A DNA stretch of 64,000 bases, from the NCBI RefSeq assembly GCF_964204865.1, contig NC_135261.1:6634001-6698000 (forward strand), given 5' to 3'. The notes beneath the pieces were generated by a model. That model saw only the letters and a program-made list of their open reading frames with translations, was not told the origin of the DNA and ran no database searches. The DNA comes from Styela clava (lineage: Eukaryota > Chordata > Ascidiacea > Stolidobranchia > Styelidae). Of the stretch, positions 36,071-48,660 are shown one piece after another. The position numbers and the translations under genes were made by a program. How positions within the stretch are numbered: the stretch's first letter is position 1; every line of letters starts with the position of its first letter.

Positions 36071-36944
36071 GATTTTTGTTTTATTTCTGACGAATAATTT
36101 CGCTAGCATGTTCAAGCATTATTCAATAGTTCCTGATCAGACTTCTATGATATTACACCTAATGGGTTGATTTCAACAGATTTTTAATACAAGCTCTTAT
36201 TTCAAAATATCTGAATTTCTGAACAAAATATTTAAACCATCATTACTTCTTTGATATTGTACTACAATACAAGGACTTTTCAATGTATTGAATATATTGC
36301 TACTATATTCATTTTTATAGCTTTAGATTTATTTAATAGCTTTTCTCATATTTCCCAAACTATAAATTTTATCAGCTGCGAGTTTTCACAAAACTTTATC
36401 ACTCACAAGAGATGACATAAGTGAATAATTTTTTTTTAAATGTCAGTGCTAAATACAATTTGATGGAAAAAATTTGATGCTCGTCGTGGAACAAATAATA
36501 ATATTTTTTCTCCTGCTCATGCTGTCTCATTCTAGTGCTCCGAGCTATTCTAAAAAATGATATCCATGTACGTCGATGCGCAAAAAAACTATGACTGAAA
36601 TGTTGTTGGGCCTGTCAGCTATGACGAGATTATTTCGTATTTTATCGAGAAAATCGTGCAATGTGCGACAAACATACAGAGTTCAATTTTGATAATGGCG
36701 ATAAATTATGAAGTGGTAACTTTGATAACTAAGAATTTTTGTGAAAGATTGAATGCATTGATTTTATATCCTCCAAACTTTTATAACAAATTGAAATATG
36801 AACTATTACAACTATTGTTTTAAAATTTTTGTTTATCAATACACATCACATTGCCAAAATTAAATTCACAAAGAAAGCATGAAAATTTTAACAGTAAAAA
36901 AATCGTTAAAGTATGTTTTACATGTAATTAAACAACAATATATA

Positions 36945-37860
36945 CAATAGAAGGCTTCAAATACGAATAAACGTTTACATTTAAAGTTGGCCTTTTACTA
37001 TAAACCACATGCTATAAACACAAATTGAAAATAAGAATTTTTTGCAAGTGGTGGGGAAATGTCCATGGCGTCAAAAAGTAGTTTCACATATTCAAAGGTT
37101 ATTCAGTTGGGTTTTCAAGAAAATAATTTATAAGATTTAAGTTTCTTTCCTAAACTCCGGGACAGAGTAGTCATGGTGAATAGATATGTAAATTTCATCA
37201 ATTTTTGTCCTGTTGCTGTGTTGCATCGGTGGCGTTTTTTATTATTCATTTTAAAGATCTGTTTGTGCCATTGGGGGAATGGTGAATCAGTTTAACTTCT
37301 TCAATACACAAAAACATAAACAGAACTAAATTATTCATATCACGAGCTCGTTTTCTCTTGTAGTTAGTAAATCTTGCAGATTACCTGATTTTCAGTGTTA
37401 ATGAGAACTGTGTTGCTGTCAGTTAAGGTCATATGCATTATAATATAGTTTGAAGGTACATACGTTTATTAAAGATCTGTTTATGAGATTGTGGGTTAAT
37501 GCGATCAGTTTAACGTCTTTCATACACAAAACAATTAAACGCTAAACACATTTTTATAAACAGAACTAAGGAACTTTATCGTAATTGACGAGGTTTTTAA
37601 TTTATCTCGGTATTGACTTAAAAGTATATTTTCTAAGCACAATTTCATAAACAGCACTAAGCAGTAATAAATGAGATCTCCTATTATGTCTCGGTCATTA
37701 ATATTATTGATCAAAATCTAGATTTTTATTTGCAAAACTGTTCACATGGAAATGGTTGATTTTGTTTAGTGTACATTACTCACATCAAAATTGTTTCAAG
37801 CGGTCATCGAAGCTCGATTCTATTTAAAAATCCCATGCCCAACTAGATTGCATTTTATCA
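36945..37860. repeat. Repeat block R1, copy 1
   Basis: It is nearly the same as 43690-44615 in direct orientation (cgtttacatttaaagttggc, gtggggaaatgtccatggcg, gggacagagtagtcatggtg, ttgcatcggtggcg). The second half is built of related units of about 200 bp (gtttattaaagatctgttta ... catacacaaaa ... ataaacagaactaag ... tttatctcggta) that also occur at 48035-48660. Confidence 0.85.
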
Positions 37861-39902
37861 TTATCACGACGTGGTCTAATATCATTATATAATCCTCCGT
37901 GACAAGCATCTCCTAAACACAATACTAAATAGAAACAGTTCTGTCATTTTCAACATAAACATCAGGACCAAATAACTACCATAAAATTTTGTCTGATCCA
38001 ATCCATTTATTGGTATTCAACTATTGCAGCATGATATATCATGCTCGTACTAGTGATATATCATACACTTTGTAAATGCAACATTGTGATATTTCATGTT
38101 AGACACACAATATTCCAATGAATATGACTTAAAAATGGGCATTAGTTATTTTCATTTGAAAACAAAGCTCAAGGCCGAGAGAAATTTATGAAGCATGTTT
38201 CCGTGTGTTGTCCCATTGTACGTGCAGGATATTATAGGAGTATATGTAAGCTGGTCACGTGATTTTTTAGAGAATTGACATCTAGACAAAAAGTTAGATG
38301 TTGTACAACAAGCCATTTAATCTATTTCAATTTCGTTTTTTTATTCTTGCTATAACCACAAGCCTTTCCTAATATTGGATGAAGTTTATGGATTTATAAA
38401 ATATTCAAATTCAGGAGTGTCTACATAGTCATAGTCAAGTTTATTTTTTTATGCATTAAAATGGGCTGACGGGTAAATACAATCAGAAATGGTAATGAAA
38501 AGCATTCAGAAAATGCGTGAGTAACATTTTACCAAATAGGAATAACCAAAAAATAAAAAATAAATGTTGTTCGGCATTGATTAAGACTAAAAATGCTCTT
38601 TGATATAAGAAATGATAGCAATTCAATTTTATCTGAAGCTGACCAGCGTCGTCAACAGGCATTCCATCAACATCCCACAATGGCCTATAAAAAAAAACTT
38701 TCTGTGGCTACTTCAGAAGAGTGGCATTTATCGGCTAAAAAATACACACGGAAGATTGAACTGATCGAAAAGAGAGAATTAGAAGTCGGCAAAAAAAGCT
38801 TAATCGCGTAGCAATGGAATACGACAGTACAACTATAATTGCAAATTTAATGACAATTGTCAGTAAAAGCGTCATATTTTTTGCATCGAAATACACAGGA
38901 GAAATATATATCAAATGATAGATTTGTAAATCGGTATTTATTTGTAAAAATGACTGGGGATTAGTAAAATTGTTTGATACGCCGATGACAAGATTTATAA
39001 TCCGGTAATGACTATTAAAAAAATAAATGGTTAGGCTTACTAGACCGTCTTAGGCTGAAAATGTTACACTTTTTTTCTATGTTGTAATGAGATATATAAT
39101 ACTTGCCATAGTGCTCATAGCATGATACTGGTCGCCATTTTGATAATAGTCCGAACACACGGGTATGAAATGTATATGCATAGCCAGGCCTTGTAAACCC
39201 TTTTTAATCAAGCATATTTTAACTCCTTGTGGTATGACTGTTTACATAAGCCCAATCTCTAGACGAAGCTGTATAAAATAGCGCATTTTTTTGAGTACTA
39301 TTTATCGTTGATGTTCCCGTGCCGTTTCTATTATAACCACATTCCCGTTTTGAACTGGAATAACCTCAGATCGTTCTTAGGGCAATGATTTGCGTATAAA
39401 TTTAGCAATTTAGTTTGATGGAAATGGCTGAAATATCTTTAATATTCATTTGCATCACAAATTGTTTTAACTCGAAATCTCATCTGTACATCAAACTATG
39501 TCGAATCCAACCTTCATAAATAAATTTCATATTTGTTGACCAATGTATAAAATTGCCGTCTAGTAGGCTAAACTACTAGTAGTACATATAAATACATTCA
39601 TTTCAACAGTTTGGTGAATGAACATCGAGCTTTCGGCCAATAATATAATGATACTTTTTGCCAGGAAAGAATATATATTTCCGAGAAAAAAAAAACTTAT
39701 CTATTACGGTAACGTTTCTTAGTCTTGTTCATGAAAATATGTTCAGTGTGTACTTGTTTCAGTGTATTTAAGACGTCATCTGATCTACCATTTTACATTC
39801 TCATAAACGGACAAATAATAAACTTATGTGGTTGAAAATTTTACAGAATATTCTGGATGAATTATTTCACTGTTTGTGATTGGATAAAAGATTTATAAAT
39901 TA
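37861..39902. other. Spacer of the inverted duplication, no supported gene
   Basis: A frame at about 38593-38811 (QRRQQAFHQHPTMAYKKKL) is lysine-rich but has no splice partner or recognised family. The remainder shows nothing I can name. Confidence 0.35.
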
Positions 39903-40525
39903 ATACCAAGATAATTTAGTCATAGCTGACAGGCCCATTATGCGAGATTTCAATCACGATTTCTTTGCGCATGACGTAAATTTATGCCATTTTTAGAATA
40001 GCTCGAAGCAGTAGAATCAGACCGCGTAACGAGGAGAAAAAATTATATTTTACACAAAGAGCGTCAAGTTATTTTCATCCAATTGAATTTAGCACCAACA
40101 TTTTAAAAAAAGTATTCACTTAAGTCATCTCTTGTCAGTGGTAAAGTTTTGTGGAAAATTTGCAGGTGTCAAAATTTATAGTTTGGAAAAAATGAGAGAA
40201 GTCATTAAATAAAACTAAAGCTATAAAAAATGAATATAGTAGCAATTTATTCAATACATTGAAAAGTCCTTGCATTGTAGTACAATATTAAAGAGGTTCA
40301 GATATTTTTTCAGACATTAAGATATTTTCAAACAAGAGCTTGTAGTACAAAGCTGATGAAATCATCTTAATAAGTAAATATTATTAAAGTCTAATCAGAA
40401 ACTAATGAATAATGCCTGGACATCCTAGCAAAATTAGTCTTCAAAAATAAAATTAGGCAGAAAAAAGTGAAAGTACTCGCAAATAAGTATCTTTTAAGCA
40501 ACATTAACTATCACTGATAGGAAAC

Positions 40526-42142
40526 ATGAGATTCATACTCTGTTTCTCACTTTTTGTTGAAGTACTGGGCACATTTGGCCACACTGAACTCAATGTGAAG
40601 GATTTCTTTGCAAAATTTGATGCTCAGGTTTGTAGTTATAAATATATAAAACAATATTGGATTTTATATTTATTCTCCTAATTCATTTTCTTAATATTTT
40701 TGCTTATTGTACAAAATCTATAACAGGTAACATTGCAAGAGGCAAGAATGTTTGATTTCCCGAAAGAAAAAGATTTTTCTCTCGACATGTATCCGACGTG
40801 TGATCGGTTCAGGTATTTGGAAGTATTAACTTTGCTTAAATGTTTGTGGAAATATTGCATTTGTTTTTATTCGCAGGCGTATTGCATCTATAGTTACTTA
40901 AACTAAAAGCTAAAAAAGTGCGATAGAAATGTTGCATACTATCATAATTTATCCTGTAAAATGTCGCTAACTGATAACCCAGTCATAGCTAGCATTCTGC
41001 AATCAATTCTTTTTTTAAGATATTTCTCTGGGCCAAAGGACTCGTGTGACGTGAGCGGAAGTAACCTTAATGAGAAATATCCCAGCCGCTCCGATTGCCA
41101 AGAACAAAAGTGCACTCAGCCATCTCACTACGGTTCAACAAAATGCAAGAGAATGGTAAAACTATTCAAACCCTTTTATCATTCCGGCGTTGAATGCAAG
41201 TAAGTTAAGAATATAATAGAATTTTCATATTAAAATCTTGTAATTTGTTCTGTTACTAGAACATCAAATTTCACTTTGTATACTCTCAAAGGATAATGCG
41301 GTTTGCAAAGCAAAACACCAACCACTTATCTCGGACATAAAACAGGTACTTACAAGACTGCTAGCAGATATCTCTCCAAACAAAAATAGGAATTCTGAAG
41401 TCAATACGACCATAAAAATAGTAATAAAACCTTATGTTTGATCGACTTATGAAATTAGTCCAACGTTTCTCTCTTGGAGTAACAGCAATTATATACCCTT
41501 ATTATGAAAATAAAATTAATTAATTTAGTAAGTATGCTGCGTTTCTTTGACGAATTAAAAATTTATTTAAAGGCTATCGAAGCAGAGTTGCCCCGCAATG
41601 CAGGCTATGGAATTGCCGCGTACAGATTTATATCCAGTTAGATCAAATCAACCAGATAAAATGAAAAAAATGTACCCAGCTACTATGAGCAACTGTGAAT
41701 GCCAGACAGTTTGGAGCATACATGACATATTTACAATCTATGAAGAAAATGGGAAACTGTACAAAGGAAATGTTACAGTAAAGGTTAGTCTTTCTGATAT
41801 AAATCTAAGTGATATCAAGTTTTAAGAACTAATAAGATGCAAACAAATTCATCTAGATTGGTATAGTTTGTTATGAAAAAATGTAATACATTTCGACTTT
41901 ATGTTAGAAATAGAAAATAAATGGCTATGCCACAGAGGATGTTTATAAGGAGCGTTATAATAATACATAAAATAAACTTGTTTCAAAAAATAAATGAGAA
42001 GACATCGGTGGTAATATCTTACATTGGTAAAGCAAAAATACGTTGAATAAAATGTCTTTATGACAATCATTGATATTATATTTCTATATTTTATTCACAG
42101 ACTCCGTGCAAATGTGATTGTCGAAAGAAATTTGAAGGGTGA
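40526..42142 (+). CDS. Small secreted Cys-rich protein, five exons (paralogue P2)
   Basis: Exons 40526-40627, 40727-40812, 41020-41199, 41573-41783, 42101-42142. Exons 1-3 have exactly the same lengths as in P1, and exon 4 has one extra codon (KKMYP). 206 residues. Signal peptide MRFILCFSLFVEVLG. All mature-region cysteines of P1 are kept (CDRF, DSCDVS, CQEQKC, STKCKR, GVEC, SCPAM, NCECQTVW, PCKCDCRKK). The last exon ends five residues sooner because the P1 codon TGG (Trp after EG) is TGA here. AATAAA motifs follow at about 42150-42172. Convergence or divergence of function between P1 and P2 cannot be judged; their shared arm suggests shared regulation. Confidence 0.8.
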
Positions 42143-42506
42143 ACAGGAAAATAATAAACACAGAATGAATAAAGAAAGTTATTACATTTTCGTTCAGTAA
42201 AATTATTAATGAAAGTTTTTGTAAACTACATGTTAAACAATAAAAATTCATCATAACTATTTTTGCATGTCTAGTGAAAATTTTACTCTTGAAATTGAAG
42301 CATCTATTATCTTGGTTAATAAAAATCTTAGCAAAAATCAATGTGTTTTTATTTTGTAATAGCATCTTTCGTAAGAAAATGGGTAATCTGAATAGTGGTT
42401 CAACAATGGCTGTTACCAGTCACACAAGTAGGCAGTTGTGTTTTGGGCTCACCCGACTTGCAGATGTTAATTTAATAAGTCTACGAATTTAGCTAATGGT
42501 GTAATA

Positions 42507-43364
42507 CGGGTGGTTTAAACCTAGGCCTGCGTGCCACATGTCGCCCTCATTTTTGTGGCCCGCGTCACATTTGCTGAAATAGGTAACAATGTTTTGTCAT
42601 GAAAATAGCCGGAAAATTTGTGATAGGGCTAGATGAGACAGTCAGTGAACAAAAGTGCCTTGCTCTGTGCCTTGTCAGCCTAGAATGGTTTGAAAGTTAG
42701 TTTTTCGATTTCGGTACCCTTGAAAGACTTTAAACTTCCACAAATTGCTCTCTTCCTTCGGCAATACTCGTTAACAACATATCAATAGCCTGAATAGAAA
42801 ACTAAATATCAGCCTAGCATTATACTCCCTGCCGCATTTTCTTTTTGTAATCAGCGTGAACAGTAACGCTAAAATTGGTGTCTATATGTCAGAAAATTTA
42901 GTAAATATCAATTAATGTCGCGATATTACCCTTCTGTAGTCTACTTCACAATTGCCGAAATTTTGTAACCGATCAATCTGCAGTGATGTGTAAGCCGCGT
43001 TTGTTAACATGAGTTCAAAAGGAAAGCCGATCAATTCGAACAAAATTTCCACTCGATATGGGAGAAAAAGTACTTGCTTGAGGAAAACAAAGCCTCGAGT
43101 CTGCAAGTTGTGTCGGTGCTAAATGAATACAACCTGAACGGCATGTTATCGGTGTCCGGGAGCGCTTCATTTAGGAAAGAACCTTCCCGCGATGTGAAGA
43201 ATCTGAAAACTTATACAAGAAACAGTGTGGGAGACGAAACCTCAGATGACTAGAGACTTCAAACGACAAACCTAAATATTTAAATCAAAACATCGGTTTA
43301 AATAATAATCAAATGTCTTGGGCCTAATGTGGCCCGCGAACAACATAAAATTAATATTTGCGGC
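42507..43364 (+). mobile_element. hAT element copy on the right arm, with transposase remnant
   Basis: The left end cgggtggtttaaacctaggc corresponds to the TIR of the 33503-33944 element at the same relative site. The right end is lost. It is longer than its partner and includes an open stretch at about 43018-43252 beginning KRKADQFEQNFHSIWEKKY. This resembles the N-terminal start of GTF2IRD2-type hAT proteins (KRK, F, W, YF pattern), but the zinc-binding cysteines are missing. It is therefore non-functional. Confidence 0.55.
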
Positions 43365-43689
43365 AAATTTACAAGCGATTCATTTTAAATATTGTAGCCG
43401 TCGTTGTCACTAGATAAAATCTGAGGTAGTACAGTTTGCCCCAGAAAACCAAGACAAGTTTGAGAGACCCAATTCTAATGGTTAGAGCGGTTGGCCTGAA
43501 AATGGCCTAATATCCCTTTATATTTATTTCAACACTCCTCATGCAAAATTTATATGCAATGTATATTTCATGATGGACTTGAAAATATTGCCCTGAAATT
43601 AAATTTTTTTTCAAATACAAATATCTGGAAAACGGGTTCATATGATTTTGTTATACCAATATGACCGCAATAAACGGAGGCTGGTGATG

Positions 43690-44615
43690 TATTGGAAAAT
43701 CAGATAAGAATAAACGTTTACATTTGAAGTAGGCCTTTTACTATAAACCACATAATATAAACACAAATTGAAAATAAGAATTTTTTGCAAATGGTGGGGA
43801 AATGTCCATGGCGTCAAAAAGTAGTTTCACATATTGAAAGGTTATTCAGTTGGGTTTCTAAGAAAAGAAATTTCGACGAATTAAGTTCCTTTCTTTATCT
43901 CCGGGACAGAGTAGTCATGGTGAATAGATATGTAAATTTCATCAATTTTTGTCCTGTTGCTGTGTTGCATCGGTGGCGTTTTTTATTATTCAATTTAAAG
44001 ATCTGTTTATATCATTGTGGAAATGGTGAATCAGTTTAACTTCTTCAATACACACATAAACCGGGATAAATTATTCATATCACAAGTTATTTTTCTCCGG
44101 TTGTTTGTAAATCTTGTAGATTTACTGATTTTGTGTGTTGAGGAGAACAGTGTTGCTGTCAAGTTAATGTTATATGCGGTATAATATAATTTGAAGGTAC
44201 ATACGTTTATTAAAGATCTGTTTATGAGGTTATGGGTCAACGCGATCAGTTTAACGTCTTCCATACACAAAACAAGTATACGCTAAACACATTTTCATAG
44301 ACAGAACTAAGAAACTTCATCGTAATTGACGAGGTTCTTTATTTATCTCGGTATTAATTTAAAAGTATTTTTTTAAAAGTATATTTTCTAAACACAATTT
44401 CATAGACAGCACTAAGCAGTAATAAATGAGATCTCCTAATTTGTCTCGGTCATTAATATTATTGATCAAAACCTAGATTTTTATTCACAAAACTGTTCAC
44501 ATGGAAATAGTTGATTTTGTTTAGTGTTCATTACATACATCAAAATTGTTTCAAGCGGTCATCAGAGCTCGATTCTATTCAAAAATCCCATGCTCAACTA
44601 GATTGTCTGAATACA
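43690..44615. repeat. Repeat block R1, copy 2
   Basis: Direct copy of 36945-37860, ending ctcgattctattcaaaaatc then ctcaactagattg. It lies just outside the right arm, directly next to block C copy 3. Confidence 0.85.
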
Positions 44616-45383
44616 ATTGATAGCATTTTGAATAGAATTTTTATATATTTATGACTTATTAAATGGTCTGATTTAAGGCCTATGTATAAAAAATTAATTT
44701 GATATCGTTGCTTCAACTCATACACAATAGACATGAGAAATGTATTTGCACAAACATGCAGTTTTACTATCGCAATCTCATGCTAACGATCTTACTCGCG
44801 AGAAAATTTCTACAATTACACAAGTGTGATATAGCGTACCAGGGTACACCCGCATGAGTGATAGCGTCAATATCAACCTACTCATGACACTGTATATGTG
44901 CATAGCTAGGTAAACACCCGGCTGGATAAGGGTGTCAATATCAACCTATATACGTCATCATATATAAGTGCATGGCTATGGCGCACGAACACGGCAGGCA
45001 TCCTACAAACAGTGTAATATTCAAGAATTCGTTATTTGCAATTCCAAAGATGTATTGATAACATTCATTGTATTTATACTAATTTCATATATATATGTGT
45101 ATATATATATTCATGAATAAGATATATGTGGTATGATACAATATGTGTATTTAAAGACATTGCATAATTTTTCCTTACTGAAAACATCAATATTATACAA
45201 CTAACAAATGCATGGTAATACTAAACAATTAAACAATGACATGTAGCAGAAACCTAACAACAATGCATTGTATTGAATAAAATAGGAATTTAAAACTACA
45301 ACAGTTTAAATAGCAATCATTTATGAATAATTATTTTATATATCATTGATATTTCTGCTTTTCATTATGCTTGCAGCTATGCC
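44610..45383. repeat. Segmental-duplication block C, copy 3
   Basis: Closely matches 24150-24926 (see there), including the repeated gcgtcaatatcaacctac line and the ataagatatatgtggtat line. Confidence 0.8.
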
Positions 45384-45990
45384 TTAGTCGACTTGCATCT
45401 TTTCAGTTGGTCGGTATTCAATTGAAAATATGTGTCTTGTAGCGATCTATAATAAAAGATCTTGACTAACTGAACAGCAAGTATTCTGATGTTGCAGGCT
45501 ACATATACAACATCGGTGGTATTGGTCGAGAAGCGAATTTGAAGATACAAAGGTGAATATTAAACAAGAAAATACTTCACTTAATGAAACACATAATATT
45601 TCTTTATCACTCGTGGAAAAATACAATAAGAAATCAAGAGAATGCAGCCTTATGGCTCCAATGAGAAAGAAGGTCAAGAATAGCTCCCGAAGTTTCAAGT
45701 AATAATGGGTAAATACCGGAAATGGTGCTGGATACATGAGTAGTTTACTTTCCTTCCTATTTATGTTCGACAATAGACCTTATTCATTTCTGCTCTGGTG
45801 ATCACATTCCCCATAAGAGCTAATGTTAAAATTGTTTTGTTTACATCACTTTTCTTTTTGCGCGTAGGATGGGTTTTTAATGAATAAGGTCTATTGACAG
45901 AAATTACTTTTTGTAAAAATAAATCATCAATTAATGTTTTAGTTGGTGGTGGGGTTGAAGATGACAATACCAGACTATGTGACTATAGTA
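45384..45990. pseudogene. Scrambled kelch gene copy
   Basis: At 45384-45410 a minus-strand piece encodes the very end of the kelch gene (PTEKMQVD-stop). From about 45499 on the plus strand comes a decayed version of exon four (GYIYNIGGIGREAN, then LSLVEKYNKKSRE) with stops and insertions. At about 45938-45985 lies the start of exon five (GGGVEDDN). The opposite orientations show an internal inversion. A MITE has inserted at 45768-45899. Confidence 0.8.
45768..45899. mobile_element. Short MITE with 18-bp perfect TIRs
   Basis: caatagaccttattcatt (45771-45788) is exactly inverted at 45879-45896. GAC may be a 3-bp target duplication if the TIR is read as aatagacc. About 126 bp, inserted in the scrambled kelch copy. 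Confidence 0.85.
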
Positions 45991-46149
45991 AAATTAATTG
46001 TAGTAGCAATGAATGTTGATGCTGTATTTTTCGCTGCTAAGTGGTTATTTTCATTACACGTATTAAAATGTCTGTTTTCACGGAAGGAATTACAAGTTTT
46101 CTTGTGGTTTACATGAAAAAGTTAATGGACCACAGAATTTCGCGACTTG

Positions 46150-46480
46150 AAATTACAATTGAGCATCTTTTATAAAGCAATTATCAGTTCATTCCTCTTT
46201 TTATTGTTGACGATTTGTTACATTTTAACTTTTTGGAGTATGTAAGTAAAGATGGTTTATTTAGCTTCAGCGTATAGTTTTTTTTATATAGTTTATAGAT
46301 TGTTTAAATCAAATATTCATAAAGTTGGGAAAGTTTGAATTTTAACCAACATGCGGGTCAATGTGTAATTACGTATTTTTTCTCTCCACTGGTCATATTG
46401 TAGTCAACGTATTGTAACATGGGGTTGCGCGTCCTCCACCTTACTTCGCAGAATAGAGGTGTTGCCAAGCAAAAAAATCG
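46150..46480. repeat. Dispersed repeat family E, copy 2
   Basis: Same orientation as 29890-30300 and matching over most of its length (ttgaaattacaattgagcat, ttacattttaactttttgga, gttgcgcgtcctccacc). Confidence 0.6.
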
Positions 46481-46734
46481 AGCTGTAGCTAACGAATCCT
46501 TACGATCCAGACTTGATTGATTGTATAATAGATTTAGAGTAACGAAATCTTGCCACGTAAAGTTAATAATTGATGCACCAAGTGCTATACGACCACTCAA
46601 TATCAGGGTTTTAAAAGAGAATACAATGAGCATGAATTTGTACAATTTCTACAACATTTAAAAATATCACAATCTGTTCTTTCCAGAAACCAAACAATTG
46701 TTATGAAATCTCTGGCACAGCGATCAAATACTCA

Positions 46735-47465
46735 ATATTTTCTAGGATACCATTTAAAAATACGACCTCATTATTTTGTCAGACGTCACGTCCACAGAGT
46801 TATCATCAGCCAAGATTACTTGCGTCACGTCTGGAACAAAAATGAAATTGTCTGGGTATGGCATTCGTTAGGTTATTTAAAAAAAATGCCGTAATTATTT
46901 TGCAAATACATTTAGATAGGAGGGTGATAAAAAAAATTATAATAATATTAACCGTAACCTTCCAGAAATAATCTCCATATAATATCGTACGACATTGCCA
47001 CAAAATAATCGTTTTCTCGATATTCGAAATTCTATTACCACTTTGTTTAGTTTTATACAGCTGAATGTGACGTGTTTTAGTGCGATAAAGGTTTGAGGAA
47101 TGTACATTTAACGCGTTTGTTTAATGTTAATTTAGTATCATTATACAATCACTGTGACAAGAATTCTTAAACGGATTATTACATCATAACAAGTTAGACA
47201 TTTCTAACATGATCAAGTCTAAGAAATGAACAAGGAACGAATTGTTCCTAACCACTAAACTTTTATCTCTGCAATCAACTATCAGCACTTATAAATAATC
47301 GGTTTCCTAAATGAAGCGTTTTATCGTATACTATGTAACACTGGTTCATTACTTGCAAAACATACTTAAAGTTTATATTAATAACGACTGAAAATAGCCC
47401 AAGTTAAATTGATCGAATATTGAGTTGGTGGGCAGTAGAAAGATTAAGAAATTGTTTCTTTCTTC
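46735..47465 (+). repeat. Inverted-repeat family D, copy 1
   Basis: Reverse-complement match to 52565-53255: gacgtcacgtccacagagtt atcatc, gtacgacattgccacaaaat aatcg, gaaatgaacaaggaacgaat, cgaatattgagttggtgggc. Together the two copies bracket the third Cys-rich gene. Confidence 0.8.
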
Positions 47466-48034
47466 GTTATATTGCGTCAAATCCTTGACTCAGATAATAT
47501 CAATGAAAATGAAAAAAACATGTTTCTTCAACAAACCACTCAGAAGAAAAAAGGCCATACGTCAGAATTGCATTTTCTATAAATATAATAAAAATGTTAA
47601 GAGTTCACTGCTGAAGTTTGGCGAACAAAAAACAAGATGGCGTTGATTCAGAATTTTCTCATGAACCGATAATTTACTATTCAATTCGATTAGAATATTC
47701 GATTCAAAATGCCCAGCCCTATCTCTATCGTGATGTTTATGATTTGTACATTGACACAATGTCTACTTTGTCTCATGACTAGGTTTGATATACACGATTT
47801 GAGTTTGGTGGCAATACCTAAATTGGAGACATAGAAAAAATTGGACGGTCAATAGATTAATATTTTTTTGAGGTAAATTTGTAATTAGCAAATTATTTTG
47901 GAAGTAAACAAATCTGGAAAATTTCTTTTTTGAGATTTGAAGTAAAGTGCAAATAGATTGCACACGCAAATATGAACTTATTTGGAGACGAAGAATAAAA
48001 TGTTTTAAACAAATTACATTATAGAATGCGGTTT

Positions 48035-48660
48035 AATAAAGTTTGAGGGTACAGACGTTTATTGAAAATATGTTTATGCGATTGTGGTAATGGTGAATCA
48101 TTTTGACGTCTTCCATACACATAGCTAAACTTAAAGTCTAAACACATTTCATAAACAGGACTAAAAAACGTTACCGAAAAAACTGATGAGGGTTCTATAT
48201 TTATCTCGGTATTAATTTAAAAGTATTATATTCATTAACGAATAGGAAACACATTTCTGTCGCTCGGAGTGTTTATTAAAATGAAAAACCTTTCAACTAT
48301 ACATATAAGTTTATTAAAATTCTGTTGATGAGATTGTAAGAATGGCGGATCTGATGACGTCTTCAATACATAAAAACACGTACACACCAAACATATTTTT
48401 ATAAACAACACTAAGAAACGTTACAGTAATAGATGAAGACCTTTTATTTATCTCGGTCATATATATTCTTTCTTGGTGAAAATTGTCATTAATGTTGTTG
48501 GGTGAAAGCTGAATTTTTATTTACAAAACTGTTCACATGGAAATAGTAAATTTTATTTATGGTTCATTATATACATCAAAGTTGTTTCTAGCGATCGTCA
48601 GAGTTCAATTCTATTCAAAAATTTATTGCCCAATGCTAGATTGTCTGGATTGAATTGACC
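48035..48660. repeat. Repeat block R1, partial copy 3
   Basis: Two tandem R1-type units (gacgtcttccatacacatag ... tttatctcggtattaa; gacgtcttcaatacataaaa ... tttatctcggtca) ending with the same ttctattcaaaaattta edge as the other copies. More diverged than copies 1 and 2. Confidence 0.7.

Larger units (their letters stand above)
33503..36640. repeat. Left arm of a large inverted duplication
   Basis: Reading on the minus strand, this arm matches 39903-43364 through the whole Cys-rich secreted gene, its promoter side (ttcaatgtattgaatatatt, ttgggcctgtcagctatgac) and its 3' side (agctaatggtgta, attagtggttcaacaatggc). Identity by eye is high but clearly not complete, with small indels. The spacer is about 36641-39902. 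Confidence 0.85.
39903..43364. repeat. Right arm of the large inverted duplication
   Basis: Reverse-complement partner of 33503-36640. The inner end is marked by gtcatagctgacaggccca, the outer end by the hAT-derived sequence gtggcccgcgaacaacat at about 43330-43364, where it stops short of the hAT terminus. Confidence 0.85.

Noticed and set aside
38593..38811. 72-codon lysine-rich frame in the palindrome spacer
   Set aside because: No splice sites, relatives or signal; kept only as a note in the spacer entry.
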